Shown piece by piece: positions 7,355 through 15,577 of a stretch of 64,000 nucleotides of DNA. Both the position numbers and the translations under genes were made by a program. Source of the stretch: Alphaproteobacteria bacterium. GTDB taxonomy: Bacteria; Myxococcota_A; UBA796; CAJQPC01. The stretch spans positions 334,112-398,111 of the forward strand of contig JACKEV010000015.1 in assembly GCA_020632795.1 (NCBI GenBank), read 5' to 3'. Position 1 is the stretch's first letter. Each line of letters opens with the position of its first letter. The notes beneath the pieces are model-generated. The model was not told the DNA's origin. It searched no databases and was given only the letters and a program-made list of their open reading frames with translations.

Positions 7355-8509
7355 TCAGACCCCGGGGAGGTGGACCGTCATGGTGGTCCCCTCCCCCAGC
7401 CGGCTGGTGGCCTCCACCCGGCCCTCGTGCTGCCCGGCGATGGTCCGTACGATGCTCAGGCCGAGCCCGGAGCCGCCGTCCTTGCGGCTGCGGGCCGCGT
7501 CCGCCCGGTAGAAGCGCTCGAAGATGCGCTCCAGGTGCTCCGGCGCGATGCCCTCGCCGGTGTCCTCGACCTCCAGGCGCCAGCCCGCGCCCTCCGGCTG
7601 CACCCGGATCGTCACCGCGCCCGCCCGGGTGTGGCGCAGGGCGTTGGAGAGCAGGTTGTCCACCAGGACGCGCAGCAGCCGGGCGTCCCCGAGGGTCGGG
7701 GCGCGCTCGGGCAGCGCCGCCTGCAAGGCCACGCCCTCCCGGCCCGGGGACGCGGCGACCGCCTCGCGGACCACCTCGGCGAGGTCCACCGGGCTGCGCT
7801 CCACCCGCTCGTCGGCGCGGGCGAGCACGAGCAGGCCCTCCAGCAGCTCCTGCATGCGCTGCGCCCCCTCCAGCACCCCCTCCAGCGCCTCCCGGTACTG
7901 CGCGGCGCTGCGCTCCCGGCGCAGCGCGACCTCCGCGCGGGTGCGGACCACCGAGAGCGGCGTGCGCAGCTCGTGGGAGGCGTCGGCGGTGAACGCGGCC
8001 TGCCGCTGCCAGGCGGCCTGCAGCCGCTGGAAGTCCTCGCTGGAGACGATGCGGCGGGACAGCAGCTCCCCCAGCCCCACCGCCAGGCCCGACAGCCCGA
8101 GCCCCAGCGCCGCCAGCTCCCCCAACAGCAGCCACAGCGCGCGCTCCAGCGGGGCGGTGTCCTGGGCCACGGTGACGTCCACCGCGTCCGGCCCGCCCTC
8201 GGACTCGATGGTGAAGCGCCCGGCCCACCGCCGCCCCTCCAGCGCGCCGCCCTCCACGAGGGGCTCCCCCTCGAAGGTGACCGCCCAGCCGGTGAGCGGC
8301 GCGGTGACGTGCTCCGGGATCGGGTCGATCTCCCAGCCGCCGTCGTACTCGACATACCCGGAGATCGCGCCAGCGCGGGCCTGCAGCGCCGCGTCGAGGT
8401 CCCGCAGCCGATCCGCCCTTACGCTCAGGAACACCAGCGCAGAGAAGGCCAGCAGCAGGGCCACCGAGGGCCCCGCCACCGCCAGCAGGATGCGGGTGCG
8501 CAGGCTCAG
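7355..8509 (-). CDS. Sensor histidine kinase with CTG start
   Basis: About 384 residues. Helix 1 (ILLAVAGPSVALLLAFSALVF) and helix 2 (LWLLLGELAALGLGLSGLAV, near 126-146) flank a roughly 90-residue periplasmic sensor domain. After it come the H-box ASHELRTPLS (phospho-acceptor His179), N-box DNLLSNALRH, G1 DTGEGIAPEH, F-box ERFYR and G2 GSGLGLSIV. No ATG, GTG or TTG exists between the regulator's end and helix 1. The frame instead opens with CTG overlapping the regulator stop (CTGA), five bases after a perfect GGAGGAG ribosome site. It phosphorylates the OmpR-type regulator encoded just upstream. The sensed signal is unknown. Confidence 0.93.
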   Translation of the reverse strand: MSLRTRILLAVAGPSVALLLAFSALVFLSVRADRLRDLDAALQARAGAISGYVEYDGGWEIDPIPEHVTAPLTGWAVTFEGEPLVEGGALEGRRWAGRFTIESEGGPDAVDVTVAQDTAPLERALWLLLGELAALGLGLSGLAVGLGELLSRRIVSSEDFQRLQAAWQRQAAFTADASHELRTPLSVVRTRAEVALRRERSAAQYREALEGVLEGAQRMQELLEGLLVLARADERVERSPVDLAEVVREAVAASPGREGVALQAALPERAPTLGDARLLRVLVDNLLSNALRHTRAGAVTIRVQPEGAGWRLEVEDTGEGIAPEHLERIFERFYRADAARSRKDGGSGLGLSIVRTIAGQHEGRVEATSRLGEGTTMTVHLPGV

Positions 8510-9171
8510 GGGGGCTCCTCCAGCACATAGCCCAGGCCCCGCCGGGTGCGGATGAGGCCGGGGTCCAGCTTGCGGCGCAGCGCGGAGATGTGGACCTCGA
8601 TGACGTTGTCGCCGGGCTCGCTGTCCCAGGACCAGGCGGCCTGGGCGAGCTGCCCCTTGGAGAGCACCCGCCCCCGGCGCCGGACCAGCACCTCCAGGAG
8701 CTGGTACTCCTTGGGCGTCAGGGCGACCTCGGCGCCGGCCCAGGTCACCCGCTGGGTGGCGGGGTCCAGGGTGAGCGGCCCGACCTCGAAGCGGGGCGCG
8801 CTGTGCCCGGCGGAGCGGCGCAGCAGGGCGCGGATGCGGGCCAGCAGCTCCTCGAAGGCGAAGGGCTTGGTGAGGTAGTCGTCCGCCCCGGCGTCCAGCC
8901 CGGCCACCACATCCGCGGCGCTGTCCCGGGCGGTGAGCATGAGGATCGGCGTCTGCGCGCCCCCCCGACGCAGGCGGCGGCAGAGCGCGTCGCCGGAGGT
9001 CCCCGGCAGCATACGGTCGAGCAGGATCAGCTCGTAGTCGCCCCCCCGGGCCAGGGTCAGCCCGTCGTCGCCGTCCGCGGCGAGGTCCACGACGTGCCGC
9101 TCGTCCTCCAGGCCCAGGCGGAGGGCCTCCGCGAGCTGGGGCTCGTCCTCGACGATCAGGATGCGCGCCAT
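8506..9171 (-). CDS. OmpR/PhoB-family response regulator
   Basis: A 221-residue transcription factor. The receiver domain starts MARILIVEDE (acidic pocket Glu/Asp 8-10), with phospho-acceptor Asp52 in LILLDRML, Thr80 and Lys102 (TKPF). The C-terminal winged helix (from about residue 125) ends with the recognition-helix region VIEVHISALRRKLD and the RTRRGLGYVLE wing. A GTG 21 bases upstream is an alternative start, but MARILIVED matches the usual family start. The last four bases overlap the CTG start of the histidine kinase, so the pair is one operon. The helix-loop order is complete with no missing residue. Confidence 0.95.
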   Translation of the reverse strand: MARILIVEDEPQLAEALRLGLEDERHVVDLAADGDDGLTLARGGDYELILLDRMLPGTSGDALCRRLRRGGAQTPILMLTARDSAADVVAGLDAGADDYLTKPFAFEELLARIRALLRRSAGHSAPRFEVGPLTLDPATQRVTWAGAEVALTPKEYQLLEVLVRRRGRVLSKGQLAQAAWSWDSEPGDNVIEVHISALRRKLDPGLIRTRRGLGYVLEEPP

Positions 9172-9233
9172 CCAGGGAGTGTACGACGCCACCCTGAAGG
9201 GAGGCTGAAGCCCGCTCGTGGGATACTGCGGGC

Positions 9234-10151
9234 ATGGCGCAGCTCCACCAGCCCGGCACCGAGGTCCGCCACCGGCTCGCCGGAGAGCACACCATCGGCC
9301 GCTCCCGCGCCTGCCTGCTGCAGCTCGACGACCCCCGGGCCTCGGGGCACCACGCCGTGGTGCGCTGGACCGGGAGCGACTGGGAGCTGCGCGACCTGGG
9401 CAGCCGCAACGGCACCTGGGTCGACGGGCAGCGGCTGGAGGCCGGGCAGCGGCAGCTCCTCCAGCAGGGCGCCCGCCTGGCCTTCGGGGACAGCGCGCGG
9501 GTGTGGGTCCTGGAGGACGCCGCGCCCCCCGAGCTGATGGCCCGCGCCGAGGACGGCCGCTGGATCGTCGCCGAGGACGGGCTGCTGGCCCTGCCCGACG
9601 CCGCCGCGCCCGAGGTCGTGGTGTACGGCGACGACGAGGGCCGCTGGGTCGTGGAGCAGGGCGACGCCGCGCGCGCCCTCGACGCCGCGCGCACCGTGGA
9701 GGCCGGCGGCGCGCTGTGGCAGGTCCACCCCCCCTCCCTGCTGCCCCGCACCCGCACCGTCTCCCACACCATGCCCCTCGTCCTGGAGGCGCTCACCCTG
9801 GTCTTCCGGGTCAGCCAGGACGAGGAGCACGTCGAGCTGGAGCTGCGCGGGGCCGGCGAGCCGGTGCGCGTCCCGCACCGCGCCCAGCACTACCTCCTGC
9901 TGACCCTGGCCCGCGCCCGCGAGGCCGACGCTGCCGACGGCGACCCACCCTCGGAGCAGGGCTGGCGCTACCGCGACGACCTCTGCCAGGGCCTGCGCAT
10001 CCCGGAGAGCCAGTTCAACGTCTCCATCTTCCGGGCGCGACAGCACCTGACGAAGGCGGGGATCGTCGGGGCGAAGGCCGTCATCCAGCGGCGCCTGGGG
10101 GCCGACCAGCTCCGCCTTGGGGTCGAGCGCTTCGCCGTCGAGCCGCTGTAG
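9234..10151 (+). CDS. FHA-domain protein with C-terminal winged-helix-like domain
   Basis: A 305-residue soluble protein. Residues 1-100 are an FHA fold that reads phosphothreonine: TIGRS (21-24), the SGHH segment (about 37-40, variant of S-x-x-H) and LGSRNGTWVDG (about 55-65). A 100-residue linker domain follows. The last 100 residues (RAQHYLLLTLARAREAD to the end) look like a DNA-binding winged helix: RYRDDLCQGLRIPESQFNVS then an R-x-x-L helix. Its stop overlaps the GTG of the kinase gene (TAGTG at 10149-10153), so it is probably a phosphorylation-dependent partner of that kinase. Confidence 0.85.
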   Translation: MAQLHQPGTEVRHRLAGEHTIGRSRACLLQLDDPRASGHHAVVRWTGSDWELRDLGSRNGTWVDGQRLEAGQRQLLQQGARLAFGDSARVWVLEDAAPPELMARAEDGRWIVAEDGLLALPDAAAPEVVVYGDDEGRWVVEQGDAARALDAARTVEAGGALWQVHPPSLLPRTRTVSHTMPLVLEALTLVFRVSQDEEHVELELRGAGEPVRVPHRAQHYLLLTLARAREADAADGDPPSEQGWRYRDDLCQGLRIPESQFNVSIFRARQHLTKAGIVGAKAVIQRRLGADQLRLGVERFAVEPL

Positions 10152-12580
10152 TGCCCGACGCGCCCACCGTCGCGACGCTGTGGACGATGACCGACCCGGG
10201 CGGACCCGTCGACGATCCCGTCGGGGAGCCCATCTCGGACGAACAGCGCTACGTGGAGCGCGGCCTGCTGGGGCGCGGCGGCATGGGCGAGGTCTGGCGG
10301 GTCCACGACCGCGTGCTCAGCCGCGACCTCGTCCGAAAGGCCCTGCGCGAGGACCTCGCCGCCGACCCCAACGCGGTGCGCCGCTTCACCAACGAGGCCC
10401 GCGTCACCGCCCACCTCCAGCACCCCGGGGTGGTGCCGGTCTACGACATCGGCGCCCTGCCCGACGGGCGCCCGTTCTACACGATGCAGGAGGTGCGCGG
10501 CCCCCGCCTGGGCGAGGTGCTCAGGGAGGCCGGGTGGACGCAGCGCCGGCTCGTCGACGCGGTGCGCCGGGTGGCCGAGGTGCTCGGCCTGGCCCACGCG
10601 CGGGGCATCCTGCACCGGGACGTCAAGCCGAGCAACGTGATGGTCGGCGAGTTCGGCTCGGTCATCGTGCTGGACTGGGGCATCGCGCGGGCCACGCCCC
10701 CGGTGGGGACCGAGGTCTTCCCCAGACAGGTGGTGGGCACCGGGCCCTACATCGCCCCGGAGATGGCCCGGGGGGAGTTCGACGCGGTCGGGCCGTGGAG
10801 CGACGTCTTCCAGCTCGGGGGGCTGCTGCACGAGGTGCTGACCGGGCGCCCGCCCCGCGCCGGGCCCCCCGCCGAGGTGCTGCACCGGGCCGGCCGCCAG
10901 CCCGTGCCCCCCCTGGAGCCCCCCGTCGATCCGGAGCTGGCCGCGATCTGCGCCCAGGCCCTCGCCTTCGAGCCTGCGGCCCGCCACCCCGAGGCCGGCG
11001 CCTTCGCCGAGGCCCTGGCCGGCTGGCTGGACGGCGTCGATCGCCGGGAGCGCGCCTTGGCCGTCGTCGAGGAGGCCCGCGCCCACGGGGCCCGCGCCCT
11101 CGCCCTCCAGGGGCAGGCCGCCGCCCTGCGCGACGAGGCCACCGAGGCCCTCCGCGACGTGCGCAGCTACGACCCCGACACCCTCAAGCGCCCCGGCTGG
11201 GCCCGGGAGGACCGCGCCAGCGCCCTGGAGGCCGAGGCCGACCTCGCCGACGACGACCAGGAGCAGGCCCTGCAGGCCGCCCTGCGCGTCGACCCCCACC
11301 TGCCCGAGGCCCACGACGCCCTCGCCGCGCTCTACCGGGACCGCCACGCCGCCGCCGAGCAGGCCGGCGACCTGCTGAGCGCCGCCCGCCTGGAGCAGCG
11401 CCTCCGGGCCCACGACCGCGGCGCCCACGCGGACTACCTGCGGGGCGAGGGCACCGTGAGCCTCGTCACCGACCCGCCGGGGGCCGCCGTCGACCTCTAC
11501 CGGTACGAGGCCGTCGACCGCCGTCTCACCCCCACCTTCGTCCGGCGCCTGGGCCCCACCCCCCTCGCCGAGGTCCCCCTCCCCCAGGGCAGCTACCTCC
11601 TCGTCCTGCGCCACCCCGGGCGCGCCGAGGTCCGCTACCCGGTCCGGGTCGCGCGGCAGGGCCGCTGGTCCGGGGTCGCCCCAGGGGACGCCGCGCCCAC
11701 GCCCGTGCTCCTGCCCCCGGCCGACGCGCTCTCCGCCGACGAGGTCTGTGTGCCCGGCGGCTTCTTCCTCTCCGGGGGCGACGCCGACGCGGGCGACGGG
11801 CTGCCGCAGCGCCGCATCTGGGTGGACGGCTTCGCCATCGGGCGCCACCCGGTGACCCACCGCGACTACCTCGCCTTCCTGAACGCCCTGGTCGCCGCCG
11901 GGCGGCGGTCGGACGCCGAGCGCTTCGCCCCCGACCAGGGGGAGCAGGCCGACGAGGTGGAGCAGCGGCGATACGGTCGCCGCCCCGACGGCGGCTTCAC
12001 CCTCCACCAGCCCGGCGTCGTGGAGCCCTGGACCGAGGACATGCCCGTGGTGGGGGTGGACTGGTGGGCGGCGCGGGCGTACTGCGCCTGGCGCGCCGAG
12101 CGGGACGGCCTGCCCTGGCGCCTGCCCCACGCCCTGGAGTGGGAGAAGGCCGCCCGGGGCGTCGACGGGCGCGCCTTCCCCTGGGGGTCGTTCCTCGAGC
12201 CCACCTGGGCCTGCATCGTGGACGCCTTCGAGCGGCGGCCCCGGCCCGTGCCCGTCTCGGCCTTCCCCCTGGACGAGAGCCCCTACGGCGTGCGCGGCCT
12301 GGTGGGCAACGTGCGGGACCTCTGCCTCGACCCCTACCGCCGCGACGGGCCCGACGTGGGCGAGCGGCTGCGCGACCCGCTCGCCCACGAGGTCCTGGAC
12401 GCGGACACCTGGCGCAACGCCCGGGGCGGCTGCGCGGTGTCCGGGCAGAGCCTGGTGCGCCCGGCCACCCGCCTCGCCGCCCACCCCGAGCAGCGCTTCA
12501 CCGCGGTGGGCTTCCGGATCGCCCGCAGCCTCCGGGCTCAGGCTTACTCGGGGTTCTCCGTCAACACCGCGCCCACGTAG
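10151..12580 (+). CDS. Ser/Thr protein kinase with PEGA and FGE-sulfatase domains
   Basis: About 809 residues. A Pkn-type kinase domain lies at roughly 33-300: glycine loop GRGGMGEVW (41-49), Lys63, catalytic loop HRDVKPSN (155-162), DWG in place of DFG (175-177) and an IAPEM activation-segment end. A helical region with a DPHLPEAHDALAALYRD TPR-like unit follows, then a PEGA-type beta domain (about 430-505, TDPPGAAVDLYRYE) and a C-terminal formylglycine-generating-enzyme-like domain (VCVPGGFFLSGGD through VGFRIARSL). No transmembrane helix is obvious, so cytoplasmic. FGE domains on kinases may act as binding modules. The GTG overlaps the FHA stop; an ATG at 10187 is an alternative. The last 37 bases overlap the convergent caspase gene. 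Confidence 0.9.
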   Translation: MPDAPTVATLWTMTDPGGPVDDPVGEPISDEQRYVERGLLGRGGMGEVWRVHDRVLSRDLVRKALREDLAADPNAVRRFTNEARVTAHLQHPGVVPVYDIGALPDGRPFYTMQEVRGPRLGEVLREAGWTQRRLVDAVRRVAEVLGLAHARGILHRDVKPSNVMVGEFGSVIVLDWGIARATPPVGTEVFPRQVVGTGPYIAPEMARGEFDAVGPWSDVFQLGGLLHEVLTGRPPRAGPPAEVLHRAGRQPVPPLEPPVDPELAAICAQALAFEPAARHPEAGAFAEALAGWLDGVDRRERALAVVEEARAHGARALALQGQAAALRDEATEALRDVRSYDPDTLKRPGWAREDRASALEAEADLADDDQEQALQAALRVDPHLPEAHDALAALYRDRHAAAEQAGDLLSAARLEQRLRAHDRGAHADYLRGEGTVSLVTDPPGAAVDLYRYEAVDRRLTPTFVRRLGPTPLAEVPLPQGSYLLVLRHPGRAEVRYPVRVARQGRWSGVAPGDAAPTPVLLPPADALSADEVCVPGGFFLSGGDADAGDGLPQRRIWVDGFAIGRHPVTHRDYLAFLNALVAAGRRSDAERFAPDQGEQADEVEQRRYGRRPDGGFTLHQPGVVEPWTEDMPVVGVDWWAARAYCAWRAERDGLPWRLPHALEWEKAARGVDGRAFPWGSFLEPTWACIVDAFERRPRPVPVSAFPLDESPYGVRGLVGNVRDLCLDPYRRDGPDVGERLRDPLAHEVLDADTWRNARGGCAVSGQSLVRPATRLAAHPEQRFTAVGFRIARSLRAQAYSGFSVNTAPT

Positions 12581-14421
12581 GTCACCGACCCGCTGCTGAG
12601 GTGCTGGAAGAAGATCTCCTCCCCGGGGTCCAGCACGATCTTGTCGAAGGGCCCCATCTTGATGCGCGTGCTCTCATCGACGGGCGCGGTGCTGAACCGG
12701 CGCCACGCGAGGTTCGGGCCCGCCGCGATCAGCGCGCACAGCTCGACCGGGTCCGGCGGGGTCGCCCCCCCCAGCTTGTGGCTGACCTTGTAGTGCGCGT
12801 TGAGGCTCTGGGTGGACGACGAGGTCCCCTGGAAGTTCTTCGCGCCGTACACCCAGGTCTTGCCGGCGGGCTGGCTGAGGTTGAGCGCGCTGAGCCAGCC
12901 GCCGAAGCCGGTCGCGGAGCCCGGCGGACGCACGAGCTTGAATGAGCTGGCAGGGAAGGGCGTCCCTGAGGTCCAGATCCAGTACTCCTTGCCCTCGCTC
13001 CAGGTCACGCTGTTCACGGTGATGGTGTCCTTGACCACCACCAGCCAGCCCAGGGCCGACCCCGTGGGCGGCACGATCTGGTAGATGTGCCCGGAGGTCC
13101 CCGCGCTGATCTCCTCGCGGACGCGGACCGGCTCCAGGCGCTCCTCCACCGGCAGGGGCTGGCCGTCCGGCCCGGTGGGGTACCCCCCGAAGACCTCCCA
13201 GCTCCGCTGGGCCTGCTGGGACCACAGGCTGGGCTGCTGCTGGAAGTCCATGAGCTGGAGCAGGCTGTGCACGCGGTCGTTGAGCTGCTCGTAGCTCATG
13301 TCGAAGCTGCGGCCCCGCTCGGAGATCTTCACCGCCGTCTGGCTCAGCAGGCTGACCGCCGCCCAGGTGAACGCGCCGTGCCAGCGGTTGTCGAACACCG
13401 CCAGGTTGCTGGACTGCCCCATGCCGCAGGACGCCTGCAGGACGATGTTGCCGTGGGCCAGCGGGATGCCCGCGCGGTGGTAGTAGGCGTGCCGGGCGCG
13501 GCCCTCGCTCTCCTGGAGGCAGGTCTCCAGCAGGATGTGGACCTGGTTCTGCTCGGGCACGTCGCGCAGGGCCTGGTAGAAGGCCTTGTTGAAGGAGATG
13601 AGGTTGCGCAGCTCGTCGACGTCCGCGAGGGGATCGCCGTGCAGCACGGACTCGACCAGGGCCTCGGTGACGCCGATGTGGGGCAGCCAGGTCATGGCCC
13701 GCTGGACCAGCGCGCGGCGGCTCATCGAGTCGTCGCCCAGGTTGCCGACGTCGTCCATGAACTTGGTGACCCCGGCGCGCGAGGGCGTCACCCCGAGCTG
13801 GCGGGCGCAGTCCTTCACCCAGCCGGCCGGGCGCCGATGGAGCTGCTCGGGGTCGGTGAGCATGAGGTCCACCAGGCCCTTGACCAGCCGGGGGTCGCTG
13901 CCCACGACCTCGTCCAGCCCGCTCAGGATCGCCGAGGCCAGGATGTAGCGGTCGATGACCTGGTCGTCGGTGACGTCGAGGGGCGAGGTGCAGGTGGCCG
14001 GGGCGCGGTGGGTGTCCGAGGGGCACAGGCAGGGGTGGCCCGCCTGGGTGAAGATGCTGTGGCCGGAGAAGTAGAGGATGCCCTGCGCGCCGGGGGCCTC
14101 CAGCTTCTCGGCGAGCCAGGCCAGGCCGTCCAGGATGCCCTGCTTCGTCGCGGGCCCGAAGGTGGCGTTGGCCATGTTCATGTTCTGGGCCGGGTCGCGC
14201 CCCATCGCGACCGCCGCGAAGTCGTTGGGGTCGGCGATGGGGTCGGTGAGCACCCGGATGTTCCGGGCGGGCACGTCCATCATGCGGGTCAGCATGGCCA
14301 TCGAGCGCACGTCGTTGAGGGCACCCGCCAGCTCGCTCTCCTGGGGGGGCTGGCCGGTGCTGCGGGCGAGCCGGCTGTAGTCGCGCACGCCGATCAGCAG
14401 CGCGTAGGTGGGGATGGGCAT
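12544..14421 (-). CDS. Caspase-like (clan CD, C14) protein
   Basis: A 625-residue soluble protein. The fold starts with strand TYALLIGVRDY and the GALNDVRSM loop. The catalytic His121 lies in ILYFSGHS. The likely nucleophile Cys301 lies in VHILLETCLQES, after the expected hydrophobic strand but about 180 residues from the histidine, against roughly 45-60 usually, because of an inserted helical block (about 158-290). After the protease domain, residues about 390-625 form a beta-rich C-terminal region of unknown type. The start is the ATG after GTGGAG; a GTG 12 bases upstream is possible. It probably cleaves after Arg/Lys like other bacterial caspase homologs, but the substrate is unknown. It converges on the kinase-FGE gene. 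Confidence 0.8.
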   Translation of the reverse strand: MPIPTYALLIGVRDYSRLARSTGQPPQESELAGALNDVRSMAMLTRMMDVPARNIRVLTDPIADPNDFAAVAMGRDPAQNMNMANATFGPATKQGILDGLAWLAEKLEAPGAQGILYFSGHSIFTQAGHPCLCPSDTHRAPATCTSPLDVTDDQVIDRYILASAILSGLDEVVGSDPRLVKGLVDLMLTDPEQLHRRPAGWVKDCARQLGVTPSRAGVTKFMDDVGNLGDDSMSRRALVQRAMTWLPHIGVTEALVESVLHGDPLADVDELRNLISFNKAFYQALRDVPEQNQVHILLETCLQESEGRARHAYYHRAGIPLAHGNIVLQASCGMGQSSNLAVFDNRWHGAFTWAAVSLLSQTAVKISERGRSFDMSYEQLNDRVHSLLQLMDFQQQPSLWSQQAQRSWEVFGGYPTGPDGQPLPVEERLEPVRVREEISAGTSGHIYQIVPPTGSALGWLVVVKDTITVNSVTWSEGKEYWIWTSGTPFPASSFKLVRPPGSATGFGGWLSALNLSQPAGKTWVYGAKNFQGTSSSTQSLNAHYKVSHKLGGATPPDPVELCALIAAGPNLAWRRFSTAPVDESTRIKMGPFDKIVLDPGEEIFFQHLSSGSVTYVGAVLTENPE

Positions 14422-14466
14422 CGTGAACTCCACTTCCTGGGGGTCAGGGGGGATTCTGCAACACGA

Positions 14467-14498
14467 GGACCCCGGCGGGAAGGCGCCCGCCGGGGTCC
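14467..14498 (-). terminator. Strong hairpin after the DUF4397 lipoprotein gene
   Basis: GGACCCCGGCGGG (14467-14479) and its perfect complement (14486-14498) enclose a six-base loop. It lies 20 bases beyond the lipoprotein stop and before the caspase gene. There is no clear T-run, so termination is inferred from position and stability. Confidence 0.6.
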
Positions 14499-14517
14499 GT
14501 CGCGCCGGGTGGGCGGC

Positions 14518-15399
14518 TCAGCGGTCGCAGTCCTCGATGGTCAGGCTGCCGCCGCTGTTCACGTAGAGCTGGCAGCCAGCCGTCGTGGCGGTGGAGCTGT
14601 CCTCGTACTGGCCCAGGATGGCGGGGCGCTCCCAGCTGCAGTCGCCGAGGCAGGTCAGGTAGACGTTGACCAGCTCGCCGTTGCCCCGCTGGATGTAGGC
14701 GTCGATCTCCTGGGCGACCTGGGGCTCGTCGGTGGGCACGCCCCACTGGCCGAAGATCCAGATGGGCTCGGCGGCGTAGGGGTACTCCCAGATCAGGCTC
14801 TCGCCCGGGTCGATGAACAGGGTGCCGCCGCCGGGGCCGTCGGTGTAGAACTCCTGGTCGACCGAGCCCCAGTCGTAGTAGACCTGCCCCACGTACTCCA
14901 GGCCGGTCTCGCCGCGCATGTTGATGAAGCGCAGGCGGGTGTGGTTGGCGGCGACCGGGTTGTCGGTGGAGAGGTCGTCCTCCACGATGACCGCGCCGGC
15001 CTCGACGGCGGTGGCGAAGGAGTAGTGGGCGTCCTCCTCGACGGTGAACTGGCCCGAGCCCTCGACCTCGGTGTTCAGCACGTTGACCAGGCGGTAGCTG
15101 TGCTCGCCGGCCTCCAGCTCGGCGTAGTCGGTGCTCTGGGAGGTGTAGAGGGTCGCCACTTCGGCGTCGTCCACGAAGATCTGGTAGGCGAAGCCGTCGG
15201 CGACGTTGACGAAGCGCACGAAGCCGGGGTCCAGCTCGGGCTCGTCGCCGGTGTCGTCGGTCAGGCCGGAGTCGTCCGCGACGCCGGAGTCGTCCGTGAT
15301 GCCGGAGTCGACGGGATCATCGGAGATGTCGTCGAGGAAGTCACAGGCGCCGAGGGTGGTCGCGGACAGCAGGAAGAAGATGGCGTTGCGGGGGGTCAT
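14518..15399 (-). CDS. DUF4397-like lipoprotein
   Basis: A 293-residue exported lipoprotein: TPRNAIFFLLSATTLGAC is a signal with lipobox LGAC. It is followed by an Asp/Ser linker with three 'DDSG' repeats (DSGITDDSGVADDSGLTDD). From about residue 60, FVRFVNVADGFAYQIFVDD and the TDYAELEAGEHSYRLV segment match the DUF4397 beta-sandwich pattern, and a second beta-rich domain follows (LRFINMRGETGLEYVG). Cysteines in the last 60 residues may form disulphides. The ATG follows CGGAG by six bases. It sits upstream of the caspase gene on the same strand with a strong hairpin between. Role unknown; probably a surface or matrix protein. Confidence 0.8.
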   Translation of the reverse strand: MTPRNAIFFLLSATTLGACDFLDDISDDPVDSGITDDSGVADDSGLTDDTGDEPELDPGFVRFVNVADGFAYQIFVDDAEVATLYTSQSTDYAELEAGEHSYRLVNVLNTEVEGSGQFTVEEDAHYSFATAVEAGAVIVEDDLSTDNPVAANHTRLRFINMRGETGLEYVGQVYYDWGSVDQEFYTDGPGGGTLFIDPGESLIWEYPYAAEPIWIFGQWGVPTDEPQVAQEIDAYIQRGNGELVNVYLTCLGDCSWERPAILGQYEDSSTATTAGCQLYVNSGGSLTIEDCDR

Positions 15400-15577
15400 G
15401 GTGGTCTCCGTCTTTGGCTGCACGAGGCCGTCCGCCGGGCGCTCAGGCGCCGACGTGGCTCGCAGGGTTCATCGCGGGGCCGGTGTGCTGTGTCTCCGAC
15501 CGCGCACTCCTGAAGTACGATGACGCCGCGACGCCCGCCATTACCGGCCGTTACCGGGGCCGGTCGACGGAGACCCC

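Noticed and set aside
7355..9796. One long minus-strand protein joining histidine kinase to upstream sequence
   Set aside because: The upstream part of that frame is antisense or out of frame with the clear response regulator gene; the kinase starts at the CTG.
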